A stretch of DNA of 36,768 nucleotides from Dehalococcoidia bacterium (GCA_003599735.1 QZJI01000029.1:1-36768), one strand, 5' to 3'; positions 23,946 through 31,838 are shown, counted from the first letter of the stretch. The notes: generated by a model not told the origin, from the sequence alone. Numbers and translations: made by a program.

Positions 23946-24622
23946 ACGCCGGTGAGCCGGAGCGACTGCACCCGTCGGTCATGGCGATGATCGTTACGCG
24001 TGACTTCCAGGATGGCTACATCGTGAACCTCGGCGTCGGGTTGCCGCTCGAATGCGCGAACGCCATGCCGCCGGGTCGAGAAATCCTGTTGCACTCGGAG
24101 CTGGGGTTGCTCGGGTTCGGGCCGGTGATCAGCGACCACACGAAGGCCGACCCATACGTGACGATGGTCGGCAACCTGCCGGTGGAGGCGCTTCCCGGCA
24201 TGGTGTTCATGAGCCACGACGAGTCCTTTGCCATGATCCGGGGGAAGCACCTCGACATCGCAGTCCTCGGCGGGCTGCAAGTGGACGTCGAAGGGAACCT
24301 GGCGAACACGCAGTTCGACGGGAAACCGGCTGGGAACCTCGGGGGCGCGCCTGACCTCGCCTACGGGGCGAAACGTACCGTCGTAATGATGCGTCACACC
24401 ACGAATGAGGGCGCGCCGAAGATCGTCAACCGTTGTACGCTCCCGCTCACCGCGCCGCGCTGCGTCACCCGGGTGGTGACGGACGTGGGCGTGTTCGACA
24501 TCGAAGGCGGACGGGTGATCTTGCGGGAGTACGCGCCCGGGTGGACGCCGGAGGCGATCCAGCAGATCACGGAGCCACCGCTCGCCGTGGCATCGGACGT
24601 GCGCGAAGTTTCGCTCGTCTGA
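23942..24622 (+). CDS. CoA-transferase family I, subunit B
   Basis: 226 aa from GTG 23942, which overlaps the subunit A stop (GTGA); GTG 23927 is a possible earlier start. The catalytic Glu lies in LLHSELGLLGFGP, the position of the SENG motif of family I transferases, although Asn is replaced by Leu. VNLGVGLP and KAGNLGGA-like glycine loops (PAGNLGGAPDLAYG) are present. The Glu forms the covalent glutamyl-CoA intermediate. The substrate could be an acetoacetate-like 3-oxoacid or a dicarboxylate; motifs alone do not decide. Confidence 0.88.
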   Translation: MNAGEPERLHPSVMAMIVTRDFQDGYIVNLGVGLPLECANAMPPGREILLHSELGLLGFGPVISDHTKADPYVTMVGNLPVEALPGMVFMSHDESFAMIRGKHLDIAVLGGLQVDVEGNLANTQFDGKPAGNLGGAPDLAYGAKRTVVMMRHTTNEGAPKIVNRCTLPLTAPRCVTRVVTDVGVFDIEGGRVILREYAPGWTPEAIQQITEPPLAVASDVREVSLV

Positions 24623-24737
24623 GCCCAGCGGCCGATGAGGATGCACACACCCGACGAGGCCAGCGGAACTCCCGGCGACCCACCATCGTTTTACCCCTTA
24701 GTGGGATCCGTCACGTCCGTAACGTCGGAGGGGCAGC

Positions 24738-25718
24738 ATGATCAGCCATCTCATTGGTCGGATTCAGACGCAGGTCGCCTGGCAGGTAGGTCTGGGCGCC
24801 GCTGTCGTCCTCGTCGCGTTCGGCGTGGCGACCGCCGTCGTCATGCAGAACAGCAGCGACGACACCTCGACTGTGGGCATCGTGCCGGGCCGAGGATCCG
24901 AAGGTGGCTTCGCGGCGGTCGCCCCTGAGGAGCGCACAACGGCGACAAACTCGGGCGCCCCAGCGCCATCCGCCGGCCAGCCGAGCGGCGACATTATCGC
25001 CGGGAACGATTCGTCGGCTGCCCCGGACGTCGACCGATCCGTCATCCGCACCGGCAGCGTGCAGATGGAAGTGCGCTCGGTCGCCGACACCTTCGAGCAG
25101 GTGCGCACGATCGCCACCGGGGCGGGCGGCTTCGTCGCGGACTCCACCTTTGTCGGCGGCGCGGGCGACCACACAGCCCGCCTGACGCTCCGCGTCCCCG
25201 CTGCCCGCTTCGGTGAAGTGGTGACACAACTCCGCGGCCTCGCGATCGAGGTGCCCACGATCGCGACGAACGCACGCGACGTCACGGGAGAGACGGCCGA
25301 CATCGAGGCGACACTGCGGAACCTGCGAGCGGTCGAGGCGCAGTACGCGCAGCTGCTCGGGCGCGCGAACACGATCGGCGACGTGCTGCAGGTGCAGGAA
25401 CGGCTGAACCAGATGCGCCTGCAGATCGACCGCACCGAGGCCCGCCGTGCGCTGATCCAGTCGCAAACCGAGATGGCCACGCTCACCGTCATCCTGCAGC
25501 CAGCCGGCACCAGCGTCCGCGGTACCGGACTGCGGGCGGCCGCGGTCGAGGCATGGCAGTCGTCGCTCAACACGCTGGAGCAGATCGCGACCGCCGTGGT
25601 CATTGTGGCCGTCTATTCGTGGTGGATCGTGCCTCTGGGCGTCCTCGTGGTATTCCTGGTCAAGCAGCGCTGGACACGGCGGACCGCTACAGAGCAACCG
25701 CCCACGCCGATCGGGTAG
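24738..25718 (+). CDS. DUF4349 domain-containing membrane protein
   Basis: 326 aa. An N-terminal helix (residues about 14-36) leads to a low-complexity Gly/Ser/Pro linker, then the DUF4349 domain from DRSVIRTGSVQMEVRS. It contains VRVP-like LTLRVPAARFGEVV and a coiled-coil stretch (DIEATLRNLRAVEAQYAQLL through RRALIQSQTEMA). A second membrane helix lies near residues 283-308 and a basic tail ends the protein. The extracytoplasmic domain is of unknown function. Start ATG 24738 has GGAGGGG upstream. A perfect terminator follows. No functional link to the CoA-transferase genes is evident. Confidence 0.85.
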   Translation: MISHLIGRIQTQVAWQVGLGAAVVLVAFGVATAVVMQNSSDDTSTVGIVPGRGSEGGFAAVAPEERTTATNSGAPAPSAGQPSGDIIAGNDSSAAPDVDRSVIRTGSVQMEVRSVADTFEQVRTIATGAGGFVADSTFVGGAGDHTARLTLRVPAARFGEVVTQLRGLAIEVPTIATNARDVTGETADIEATLRNLRAVEAQYAQLLGRANTIGDVLQVQERLNQMRLQIDRTEARRALIQSQTEMATLTVILQPAGTSVRGTGLRAAAVEAWQSSLNTLEQIATAVVIVAVYSWWIVPLGVLVVFLVKQRWTRRTATEQPPTPIG

Positions 25719-25743
25719 TGATCTGCCGCAACCACGTGACTTG

Positions 25744-25773
25744 AAGCGGGCCCCAAAGGGGCCCGCTTTCCTT
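25744..25773. terminator. Perfect 11-bp stem terminator after the DUF4349 gene
   Basis: AAGCGGGCCCC (25744-25754), loop AAA, GGGGCCCGCTT (25758-25768), then TCCTT. The stem is very GC-rich and flanked by A/T on both sides, so it may act for transcripts from either strand. It separates the DUF4349 gene from the MFS gene. Confidence 0.85.
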
Positions 25774-25856
25774 GCCCGAATTGCCCGGAAGAGGGCTGGC
25801 GCTACACTCCGGCGACCTCGCGAGATTCATGGCGAGATTCGTGGAAGGCCACCCCC

Positions 25857-27206
25857 GTGGATCGCGACCCCTCGGAATCTCGGTTCCGCCATTCGGTTGA
25901 CCGGGCGCTACGGCCACAGGGACGCGTGTTCTACGGCTGGTGGATGGTGGCGGCAGGCGCGGGCGCGCAGGCGGTCATCGGCGTCCTATTCAACCAGGCC
26001 TTCAGCACGTATGCCGCCGTCCTCCGCCACGACTTCGGCTGGAGCCGGAGCGAGCTGTCGGCTGCGTTCGCGATGGCACGTGTCGAGAGCGGACTGCTGG
26101 GGCCGGCGGAGGGCTGGCTCCTGGACCGCTTCGGGCCCCGGAAGGTCATGGTCTTCGGGCTGACCCTGCTCGGGCTAGGACTGATCGCGTTTTCGTTCAT
26201 CAACTCGTTGCTTTTCTTCTACCTCTCGTACTTCCTGATGGCGATCGGCGCGACGCTAGGCGGCTTCCTCGCGATCACCGTGGCGCTCGTAAGCTGGTTC
26301 AGCCGTCACCGCGCGAAGGCACTCTCGATCACGCAGATCGGGTTCGCGACCGGCGGCCTGCTCATCCCCATCACCGTCGGCGCGATCGAGCAGTTTGGAT
26401 GGCGCCCCACGGCGTTCGTCTCCGGATTCATCATCTGGAGCCTCGGCATCCCGCTGGCAATGCTGATGCGGCATCGCCCGGACCTCTACGGTGAAACTCC
26501 GGACGGCTTGCCCGTCACCGCCGCCAGCGAACCGGGCGGTGGCGGGCACCACTCACGCCATGCCGTCGCGGTGGACGGCTCCGAGGATTTCACGGCCCGG
26601 CAGGCGCTCCGGACATCCGGGTTCTGGTTCATCTCACTAGGACATGCCTCTGCACTGCTCGTGGTGTCCGCTGTGATGGTTCATGTCGTGCTGCACCTGA
26701 CGGAGGGGCTGGGGTACTCGCTGGGCAGCGCCAGCCGGGTGATCGCGCTCATGACCGGGATGCAGATCGTGGGACAGATCAGCGGGGGGATCCTCGGCGA
26801 CCGCTTCGACAAGCGGATCATCGCCACGGTGTGCATGGCGCTGCACTGCATCGCGCTGCTGACGCTCGCTTTCGCCACGAACATGGGGATGGTGATCGCG
26901 TTCGCGGTGATGCACGGCTGGGCGTGGGGCACGCGAGGCCCGCTCATGCAGGCCATGCGCGCTGACTACTTTGGCACGTCAAACTTCGGGAAGATCATGG
27001 GGTTGTCCAGCATGATCGTGACGATCGGCAACACCACGGGTCCGTTGCTTGCGGGCATCGTGGCGGACCGCACGGGAAACTACGAAGTCGGGTTCACCGT
27101 CCTCGCAATCGGGGCGCTCGTCGGGTCGCTGTTCTTCCTGGCCGCAAAGAAGCCGGCGCCGCCGGAGCGGCCCGCGCCGCCAGCAAGCATGGCAGCCGCT
27201 AGCTAG
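25857..27206 (+). CDS. MFS transporter (oxalate/formate or monocarboxylate-type)
   Basis: 449 aa with twelve predicted helices and a hydrophilic loop at about residues 205-245 that is His/Gly-rich. The first helix begins FYGWWMVAAGAGAQAVIGV, typical of the OxlT/monocarboxylate MFS group. The MFS loop 2-3 motif appears as GWLLDRFGPRKVM and its repeat as GGILGDRFDKRII. It probably moves a carboxylate. The start GTG 25857 has GGAAGG about 9 nt upstream. It converges with the response-regulator gene, 18 nt away. Confidence 0.88.
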   Translation: MDRDPSESRFRHSVDRALRPQGRVFYGWWMVAAGAGAQAVIGVLFNQAFSTYAAVLRHDFGWSRSELSAAFAMARVESGLLGPAEGWLLDRFGPRKVMVFGLTLLGLGLIAFSFINSLLFFYLSYFLMAIGATLGGFLAITVALVSWFSRHRAKALSITQIGFATGGLLIPITVGAIEQFGWRPTAFVSGFIIWSLGIPLAMLMRHRPDLYGETPDGLPVTAASEPGGGGHHSRHAVAVDGSEDFTARQALRTSGFWFISLGHASALLVVSAVMVHVVLHLTEGLGYSLGSASRVIALMTGMQIVGQISGGILGDRFDKRIIATVCMALHCIALLTLAFATNMGMVIAFAVMHGWAWGTRGPLMQAMRADYFGTSNFGKIMGLSSMIVTIGNTTGPLLAGIVADRTGNYEVGFTVLAIGALVGSLFFLAAKKPAPPERPAPPASMAAAS

Positions 27207-27224
27207 ACCGGATATCCATTATCC

Positions 27225-27986
27225 TTAGCGGATCACGTACCCGGCACCCCGAATCGTGGCGATGAGGCCGGCGGCACCGGCGTGCTTCAGCTTGGCCCGC
27301 AGACGAGAGATTTGCGCTTGCACAAAATTCGGTGAGCCGTAGGTCTCGTGACGCCAGACCGCCTGCGAGACAGCATCCGCGCTCAACACCACACCTCGAT
27401 GTTCAAGGAGGAGGCGGAGGATCGCGAACTCGGTCGCGGTCAGCCTGAGCGGCGCGCCGCGGACGAAAGCCTCCTCTGTCGCCCGATTGAGGATCAGATT
27501 GTAGGGTTCCCCCGTCTGATAGAGATTGTCACCGGGGCGGGTACGCCTGAGCACGGTTTCCGCACGCCAAGCGAGTTCGGTGGCCGTGAGGCCGCATCCG
27601 ATTACATCGTCCGCGCCGAGGTCGAACCCGCGCGACTGGGCTAAGGGGCCGCCAGTGGTTATGACGATAACCGGCATCTCACCCAGGCGACGTGCCTCTG
27701 TCAGGACCGCCATCCCGGGGATGTCGGGCAGTCGATCATCCAGCACCATGAGGTCGAACGCGGAGCGCCTTAGCAGGTCAATCGCACCTCGGCCCGACCC
27801 GACGGACGCGAACTCGACACCCTGATACTGGAAGGAGTCGCGAAACTGACGCCAGTACTGCTCATCCGGACCGGCGAGGAGGATTGAAACAGCGCCAGAC
27901 CGGGACGCGGCCGAGGCTGCTGAGTACAGCGAAGACTCACCAATCAGCATCTGTGACTTTCTAGTGCTGTCGTCTAAGGCTGTCAT
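27225..27986 (-). CDS. OmpR-family transcriptional regulator with an atypical receiver
   Basis: 253 aa. Receiver-like domain at about residues 32-150 and winged-helix DNA-binding domain at about 160-252 (LRLTATEFAILRLLLEHRG ... GSPNFVQAQISRLRAKL ... TIRGAGYVIR). The phosphoacceptor-type Asp is present in VLDDRLPD. The N-terminal acidic pair is only partly kept (LLAGPDEQ), and the conserved Lys of the KP motif is replaced (DDVIGCGLT). Phosphorylation-independent control is therefore possible, and no histidine kinase is adjacent. Start ATG 27986 follows GAGGG at an 11-nt spacing; ATG 27950 is an alternative with a poorer site. The ribosome-binding site lies within a long inverted repeat. Confidence 0.85.
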   Translation of the reverse strand: MTALDDSTRKSQMLIGESSLYSAASAASRSGAVSILLAGPDEQYWRQFRDSFQYQGVEFASVGSGRGAIDLLRRSAFDLMVLDDRLPDIPGMAVLTEARRLGEMPVIVITTGGPLAQSRGFDLGADDVIGCGLTATELAWRAETVLRRTRPGDNLYQTGEPYNLILNRATEEAFVRGAPLRLTATEFAILRLLLEHRGVVLSADAVSQAVWRHETYGSPNFVQAQISRLRAKLKHAGAAGLIATIRGAGYVIR

Positions 27987-27997
27987 CGGAGGGTTCA

Positions 27998-28047
27998 CCC
28001 TCACGAGGCCGGTACGCATTGGGGGCTCGCACCCGGCCTCGTGAGGG
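27998..28047 (-). promoter_or_regulatory. 15-bp inverted repeat covering the regulator's ribosome-binding site
   Basis: CCCTCACGAGGCCGG (27998-28012) and CCGGCCTCGTGAGGG (28033-28047) are perfect reverse complements with a 20-nt loop. On the minus-strand mRNA the 3' arm contains the GAGGG that would pair with 16S rRNA for the start at 27986. A second, competing hairpin GAGGG-TGAA-CCCTC covers the same bases. It may be a terminator of the preceding gene, a translational switch, or a protein-binding dyad. Confidence 0.6.
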
Positions 28048-28059
28048 CGGGACCATGCT

Positions 28060-28482
28060 CTAGGCAGGCACCTGGGTCTGACGATGAGGCTGGTACCACC
28101 GCGCCTTGCGACCGGCGACGTGCGCGACGCCCAGCCGGACCTCGTCCGCGGTGACATCCAGGACGAACCGCACCTGCCGCTTGCGGGCGAAGGCAAGGGG
28201 CCCGTCCGGCGCCACCGACTCGAAGACGAACGCCTTGCCGGCGGCGTCCGCCAGCGTGAACGCGACGACGATCTCCGCCCCCGTGATCGACGGCAGTTCG
28301 TGGAACTCCGCCCGGAGGTCATTGGCCGTCGCCTCATCTAGATAAGACGCCAGGAGTTCGTACACAGCGACCCCGTCGACGGGACCCTGCGCCATTTTAC
28401 GGATCTCAACCCGGAGGTCTGGCTCCGTAGCCAGGACTCGTGTGACTTCAGCTGTAATCCTGCGACATTCGGGACCGCTCAT
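28060..28482 (-). CDS. Hypothetical protein, 140 aa
   Basis: No family recognised. It is soluble, with no signal peptide or membrane helix. The N-terminal half is acidic and helical (AEVTRVLATEPDLRVEIRKMAQ; DEATANDLRAEFHELP). The C-terminal half looks like beta strands (GAEIVVAFTLADAAGKAFVFESV; RQVRFVLDVTADEVRLGVAHV) and ends in a basic tail. The start ATG 28482 has AAAGGCGG upstream. It is divergent from the LuxR-type regulator and 73 nt ahead of the atypical response regulator on the same strand, so a regulatory or sensor role linked to them is a guess from position. Confidence 0.7.
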   Translation of the reverse strand: MSGPECRRITAEVTRVLATEPDLRVEIRKMAQGPVDGVAVYELLASYLDEATANDLRAEFHELPSITGAEIVVAFTLADAAGKAFVFESVAPDGPLAFARKRQVRFVLDVTADEVRLGVAHVAGRKARWYQPHRQTQVPA

Positions 28483-28552
28483 ACATACCGCCTTTCTGAC
28501 TTCGTTGTAGACTCCCCAGCAGGGATCGAGATCGGCCAGATAACCTAGGTAC

Positions 28553-28587
28553 TCGACTACGTATCATTCGTCAGATATCATATTTAT
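28553..28587 (+). promoter_or_regulatory. Candidate sigma-70-type promoter giving a leaderless LuxR-family mRNA
   Basis: TCGACT (28553-28558), a 17-nt spacer and TATCAT (28576-28581) match the -35/-10 layout. The start site would then fall at or next to the ATG at 28586. No ribosome-binding site precedes that ATG in an AT-rich stretch, which fits leaderless translation. A second TATCAT lies at 28562-28567. Confidence 0.45.
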
Positions 28588-30130
28588 GATGGACAGTCAG
28601 AGCGACCCAGTACAGGAGGCTTGGCACCTTCTCCGGACTCACGCGGATGAGCTCCCTGACTTCTGGACGGGGGTCTACCGGCGTGGGCTAGAGTCCGCGT
28701 TCCGCAAGGGCGATTCGCGCTCAGGCGTCGGGTTGGCGATCTTCGCGGCTCTTTCGCTTGAATACCAAGGCAAGCCCGGACGGGCCATCACCCATCTTGA
28801 CGACGCACTCTCCGTATTCGCATCGGACCGCGCGGCGCGCGCACGCCTGCTCGCGCGTCGGGCCCTGGTCGAGGCGATTTGTGGCACAGACTCCGCGGCG
28901 CAGACGCTGGCGCGTGCCCGACGCGGGATCCGCGGGCTCGACGCCGACGATGCACTTGATCTCGACATCTACACCGCAGTCGTGAAGGCGATCCTGCTGG
29001 ATGCCGACTGCGTGGTATGCGCGGAACGTGCTGTCGCTGCTGCCCGCGGCACATCCGCGATGACGATGGCGGAGGGCATTAAGCCCTGGGTCATCACCGC
29101 GATGCAGGCATTCGGCATGGCGGAACGCGCGGAGATATGGACCGCTTCGCTGAGCGCCCATACCGACGTTGCCGGCGACATGTTCCGCCGGGCCGACGTC
29201 GCCGCACTCGACTTCGCCGCACGCTCGCGGGCGCAGGTCTGCGAGCCGGATGAAGAGGTGCTGGCCGGGGCGCCGCGCAACACGATCGCGCGGTGGCGCA
29301 TCGGAGTGACCCGGCTGTACCTCAGCCTCCTCCAGCGCGACCGGACGAAGGCCGCCGCCGCGCTCGAAACGCTCGGTGGACTCGCCGGACGCATGAACCC
29401 GATCTGGGGATCGAGCCTCCCGGCCTATCGAGCCGCGCGCGACGCATGGTTCGAGGACGGAGCTGGCAGCCCATTCCCGACGCCACCGGAGGCCGTGTCG
29501 GCGGTGACGCTCCCAGCCGCGCTCGCGGGACTCAATGCGTCGAGCCAGGCCGGCAGCCAGGACGACGCCGTCCTCTGGCGACGGTGGGCAGACGGACTGC
29601 CACCGCACATCCAGTCGTCGCTTGGCTGGCCGGTTTCCATCGACCGGTTGATTGCGCTGAGCGACATCCGACTGGGACGCGTCGGGAACGCGAAGCGGCG
29701 GTTCGAGCGCGCCGTGCGGTGGGCGGAGGCGGGCGGCTACTTCATCGAGCGTGCGATTGCCCTTGTACAGCTAGCGGAGCTCGCCACCCTCGCGTCACTC
29801 CCCACCACGCGCGAACGCTGGCAGGGACTCCGGCGGCGCGGCCGCGCGGAGCTAGACGGTCTGGGCATCGACCCTGACCCGCTGGCCTACCAGGTCGCGC
29901 GCGCGCTGGCGCTAGGCCGCACCTCTGACTATTCGCCGAAGCTGACGCCGCGCGAAGTGGAGGTGCTGTCACTCCTCGCGCGCGGACACACACACCGCGA
30001 GGTTGGCACATCACTTGGAATCTCGTGGCGCACCGCGCAGGTCCATGCGGCGAGCGCGTACGGGAAGCTTGACGCGACGAGCCGCATCACCGCGATCTCC
30101 CGCGCGCGCGAACTCGGCTTGCTAGCGTAG
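28586..30130 (+). CDS. LuxR-family transcriptional regulator with helical (TPR-like) N-terminal region
   Basis: 514 aa. The C-terminal 65 residues are a LuxR-type helix-turn-helix: LTPREVEVLSLLARGHTHREV, then the recognition helix segment SWRTAQVHAASAYGKL. The first 440 residues are Ala/Arg-rich helices that look like degenerate TPR repeats, as in MalT/LAL regulators, but there is no Walker A or B ATPase module. It may bind a small molecule or a protein partner. ATG 28586 is followed at once by a second ATG (28589); neither has a Shine-Dalgarno sequence. It is divergent from the 140-aa unknown gene. Confidence 0.82.
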   Translation: MMDSQSDPVQEAWHLLRTHADELPDFWTGVYRRGLESAFRKGDSRSGVGLAIFAALSLEYQGKPGRAITHLDDALSVFASDRAARARLLARRALVEAICGTDSAAQTLARARRGIRGLDADDALDLDIYTAVVKAILLDADCVVCAERAVAAARGTSAMTMAEGIKPWVITAMQAFGMAERAEIWTASLSAHTDVAGDMFRRADVAALDFAARSRAQVCEPDEEVLAGAPRNTIARWRIGVTRLYLSLLQRDRTKAAAALETLGGLAGRMNPIWGSSLPAYRAARDAWFEDGAGSPFPTPPEAVSAVTLPAALAGLNASSQAGSQDDAVLWRRWADGLPPHIQSSLGWPVSIDRLIALSDIRLGRVGNAKRRFERAVRWAEAGGYFIERAIALVQLAELATLASLPTTRERWQGLRRRGRAELDGLGIDPDPLAYQVARALALGRTSDYSPKLTPREVEVLSLLARGHTHREVGTSLGISWRTAQVHAASAYGKLDATSRITAISRARELGLLA

Positions 30131-30147
30131 CCCTCAGATGGCTCGGG

Positions 30148-30510
30148 CTATCCCCCCGCGAGTTTCACCCGATGTCCGAGGGCGATGAGTCGGTCTTCGA
30201 GCCGCTCTCGGTGGTCGCCTTGTATTTCCAGCACAGAGCCTTCGCGCGTACCACCGGCTCCGCAGAGCTGCTTCAGATCTTTCAGAAGTGCGTCCAGCTC
30301 ACGCGTCCCGCCCGGCAGGCCGGTGACAATGGTCACGGTTTTACCACCCCGGCCTTTCTTCTCGCGCTGGATGCGGACGAAGCCGTCAACGGGGAGTGGC
30401 GGACGCGGCGCGGACTGCCGGGTTCGCATACGCGCCGGGAGGGAAGGCGGCTTCCGATCAACACGGCCACCATCGGTGGAATAGACGAGCCGGGAATTCG
30501 GGTCGGGCAC
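30148..30510 (-). CDS. yciH: SUI1/YciH family translation factor-like protein
   Basis: 120 aa. A basic, Pro/Arg-rich N-terminal tail of about 45 residues leads into the SUI1/eIF1 fold: VRIQREKKGRGGKTVTIVTGL, then LDALLKDLKQLCGAGGT, then VLEIQGDHRERLEDRLIALGH. This is the bacterial YciH group, which can affect start-codon fidelity on the 30S subunit. The start is GTG 30510 with GGAG 6 nt upstream. It converges with the LuxR-type gene, with 17 nt between stops. Confidence 0.9.
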   Translation of the reverse strand: MPDPNSRLVYSTDGGRVDRKPPSLPARMRTRQSAPRPPLPVDGFVRIQREKKGRGGKTVTIVTGLPGGTRELDALLKDLKQLCGAGGTREGSVLEIQGDHRERLEDRLIALGHRVKLAGG

Positions 30511-30580
30511 GGATCACTCCTCAACGCTCGGACCACACTCATCGTAGGTGACAGCCAGATTCGGATGACAACCTCGCGGG

Positions 30581-30593
30581 GGGCGAACGTCCC
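30581..30593. repeat. 13-bp repeat, copy 1 (GGGCGAACGTCCC)
   Basis: GGGCGAACGTCCC in the gap between yciH (minus, starts 30510) and the PspC remnant (plus, starts 30659). An identical 13-mer occurs at 31826-31838, upstream of the SHOCT gene. On the minus strand it reads TTCGGGACGTTCGCCC, vaguely like a GGGAC-type regulator box. Confidence 0.5.
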
Positions 30594-30658
30594 GAAAAGT
30601 CGAGGACTCCTTTGTCTGCTAACACAAGGACGCGTTCCTATGTGCGTGGGGGATCCCC

Positions 30659-30859
30659 ATGACCCAAGAACCACCCGGGGATGCACCGTCTACGCCGCCG
30701 GCGGCACCGGCCAATCCAAGGCGGCGACTGGCTCACCCGATCGAGACACTAATCGCGTGTTCAACTGGACTGGCGGGAGGGGTTGCCACCCATTTCGGGG
30801 TTGACCCGATCCTCGTCCGGTTGACCATGGTGGGGGCCGCGAGGCGTACCAGGTGCTGA
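30659..30859 (+). pseudogene. Truncated PspC-domain protein
   Basis: 66 codons. The segment GLAGGVATHFGVDPILVRLTMV is the front part of a PspC domain, whose usual form is GVCGGxAxYFGxDPxxVR followed by a hydrophobic helix. Here the frame ends six to seven residues later (GAARRTRC, stop), so the membrane helix is missing, and I find no continuation in other frames before the convergent gene at 30866. The gene keeps a start ATG 30659, but the product is probably non-functional. It may be the remnant of a deletion that brought the methyltransferase-family gene close. Confidence 0.6.
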
Positions 30860-30865
30860 GGCTCA

Positions 30866-31381
30866 CTACCCCGACGGACGTCGCAGTCGTGGGACAAATC
30901 GGGGCGTCCGCCGGGCGTATTCGCGGTAGCCGGAAAATCGCTCTGCCAGCAGCCGCTCCTCAAAACGGGCTTTAAATGAGAGCAACGCGAAGAGCGCAAG
31001 GAATGTGGCAGCGGCGAGCACAGTACCGGCGACCATGACAAGTCCTACCGCGAGCAGCAGCAGCCCCGCGTATATCGGATGGCGGACAAAGCGGTACGGG
31101 CCGTCGTCCCGCAGCACTGCTCTATCAGAGGGTGCGGGGTGTGTCCGCAACTCGCGCCCGAGTTGCCGGGAACCCATGATTGCGATAGCTCCACCGCCCA
31201 CCGCGGCCAATACACCCAGAACCCACCGGAGCGACGAGGTTTCTTCAGCACCCCCGACCTCGACCAACAGAGCGCCCAGCAGGATGAATTGTCCGGTGAC
31301 GAAGAGCCAACCGAGTCGGGCGTCCGTTACGGACTGCACGGGAGCGAGATTCGAGGATGGTCCACTTGGGGGCACTGACAT
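30866..31381 (-). CDS. Isoprenylcysteine carboxyl methyltransferase (ICMT)-family membrane protein
   Basis: 171 aa with about four to five membrane helices. The C-terminal catalytic signature is present: GPYRFVRHPIYAGLLLL, then FEERLLAERFSGYREYARRTPRFVP, with the SAM-contacting RHP and the Glu pair. Bacterial members of this PEMT/ICMT-like family methylate small molecules or lipids; the substrate is usually unknown. Start ATG 31381 is chosen because GAGG lies 7 nt upstream; an in-frame upstream start would add six residues. It converges with the truncated PspC gene. Confidence 0.82.
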   Translation of the reverse strand: MSVPPSGPSSNLAPVQSVTDARLGWLFVTGQFILLGALLVEVGGAEETSSLRWVLGVLAAVGGGAIAIMGSRQLGRELRTHPAPSDRAVLRDDGPYRFVRHPIYAGLLLLAVGLVMVAGTVLAAATFLALFALLSFKARFEERLLAERFSGYREYARRTPRFVPRLRRPSG

Positions 31382-31464
31382 CCCTACCTCGCGCCTCACC
31401 CGGCCGCGAGTAGATACACTACGCCGCCCGACACTTCGGCACGTTCCGACACCTGATCGCGAAT

Positions 31465-31740
31465 CTAGCGTGGGCTCGACCGATGCTCGCGCAGATCCTG
31501 CACGATCTGAAGGAACCGCTCACGGTCGATCTCGCCACGCGCATAGGAGCGGCGAACTTCATCTTCAGCCGAGTCGGCAAAGTCCCCCGGCGCCCGGACA
31601 CCGGACCCCATGATCGCCCGAAAGGCGAGCACCAACACCAGGACGAGCGGCAGCCAGACCAGCAGCATCATGAATCCCATACCGATCCACCCCGCGGCTC
31701 CCCAATCATTCGTCCCCCAGTTGCCATGCCAGTACCACAT
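31465..31740 (-). CDS. SHOCT-domain small membrane protein
   Basis: 91 aa. A Trp/Gly-rich N-terminus (MWYWHGNWGTNDWG) is followed by one membrane helix (residues about 18-45) and a C-terminal SHOCT motif (DEVRRSYARGEIDRERFLQIVQDL). SHOCT tails occur on many small membrane proteins, often beside stress or metal-handling genes, and their role is poorly defined. Start ATG 31740 has GGAG 6 nt upstream. The ICMT-family gene lies 83 nt downstream on the same strand. Confidence 0.85.
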   Translation of the reverse strand: MWYWHGNWGTNDWGAAGWIGMGFMMLLVWLPLVLVLVLAFRAIMGSGVRAPGDFADSAEDEVRRSYARGEIDRERFLQIVQDLREHRSSPR

Positions 31741-31825
31741 CGTCAGCTCCGTCCTCGAACGCTACCCCATTCCATCCTGCCTTTTCGACCGTCGTCCGAT
31801 ACGAGGCGAAGGTCGGTGACCACAC

Positions 31826-31838
31826 GGGCGAACGTCCC
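31826..31838. repeat. 13-bp repeat, copy 2 (GGGCGAACGTCCC)
   Basis: Exact match to 30581-30593, here 86 nt upstream of the SHOCT gene start and about 90 nt upstream of a possible His-rich ORF on the plus strand. It is followed by an imperfect inverted repeat (TATTCAGG...CCTGAAT, about 31841-31895). Confidence 0.5.

Noticed and set aside
30575-30596. DosR (dormancy regulator) operator
   Set aside because: Only the TTCGGGAC half matches; the second half and the spacing differ by one base, so I report it as a repeat of unknown binding protein.
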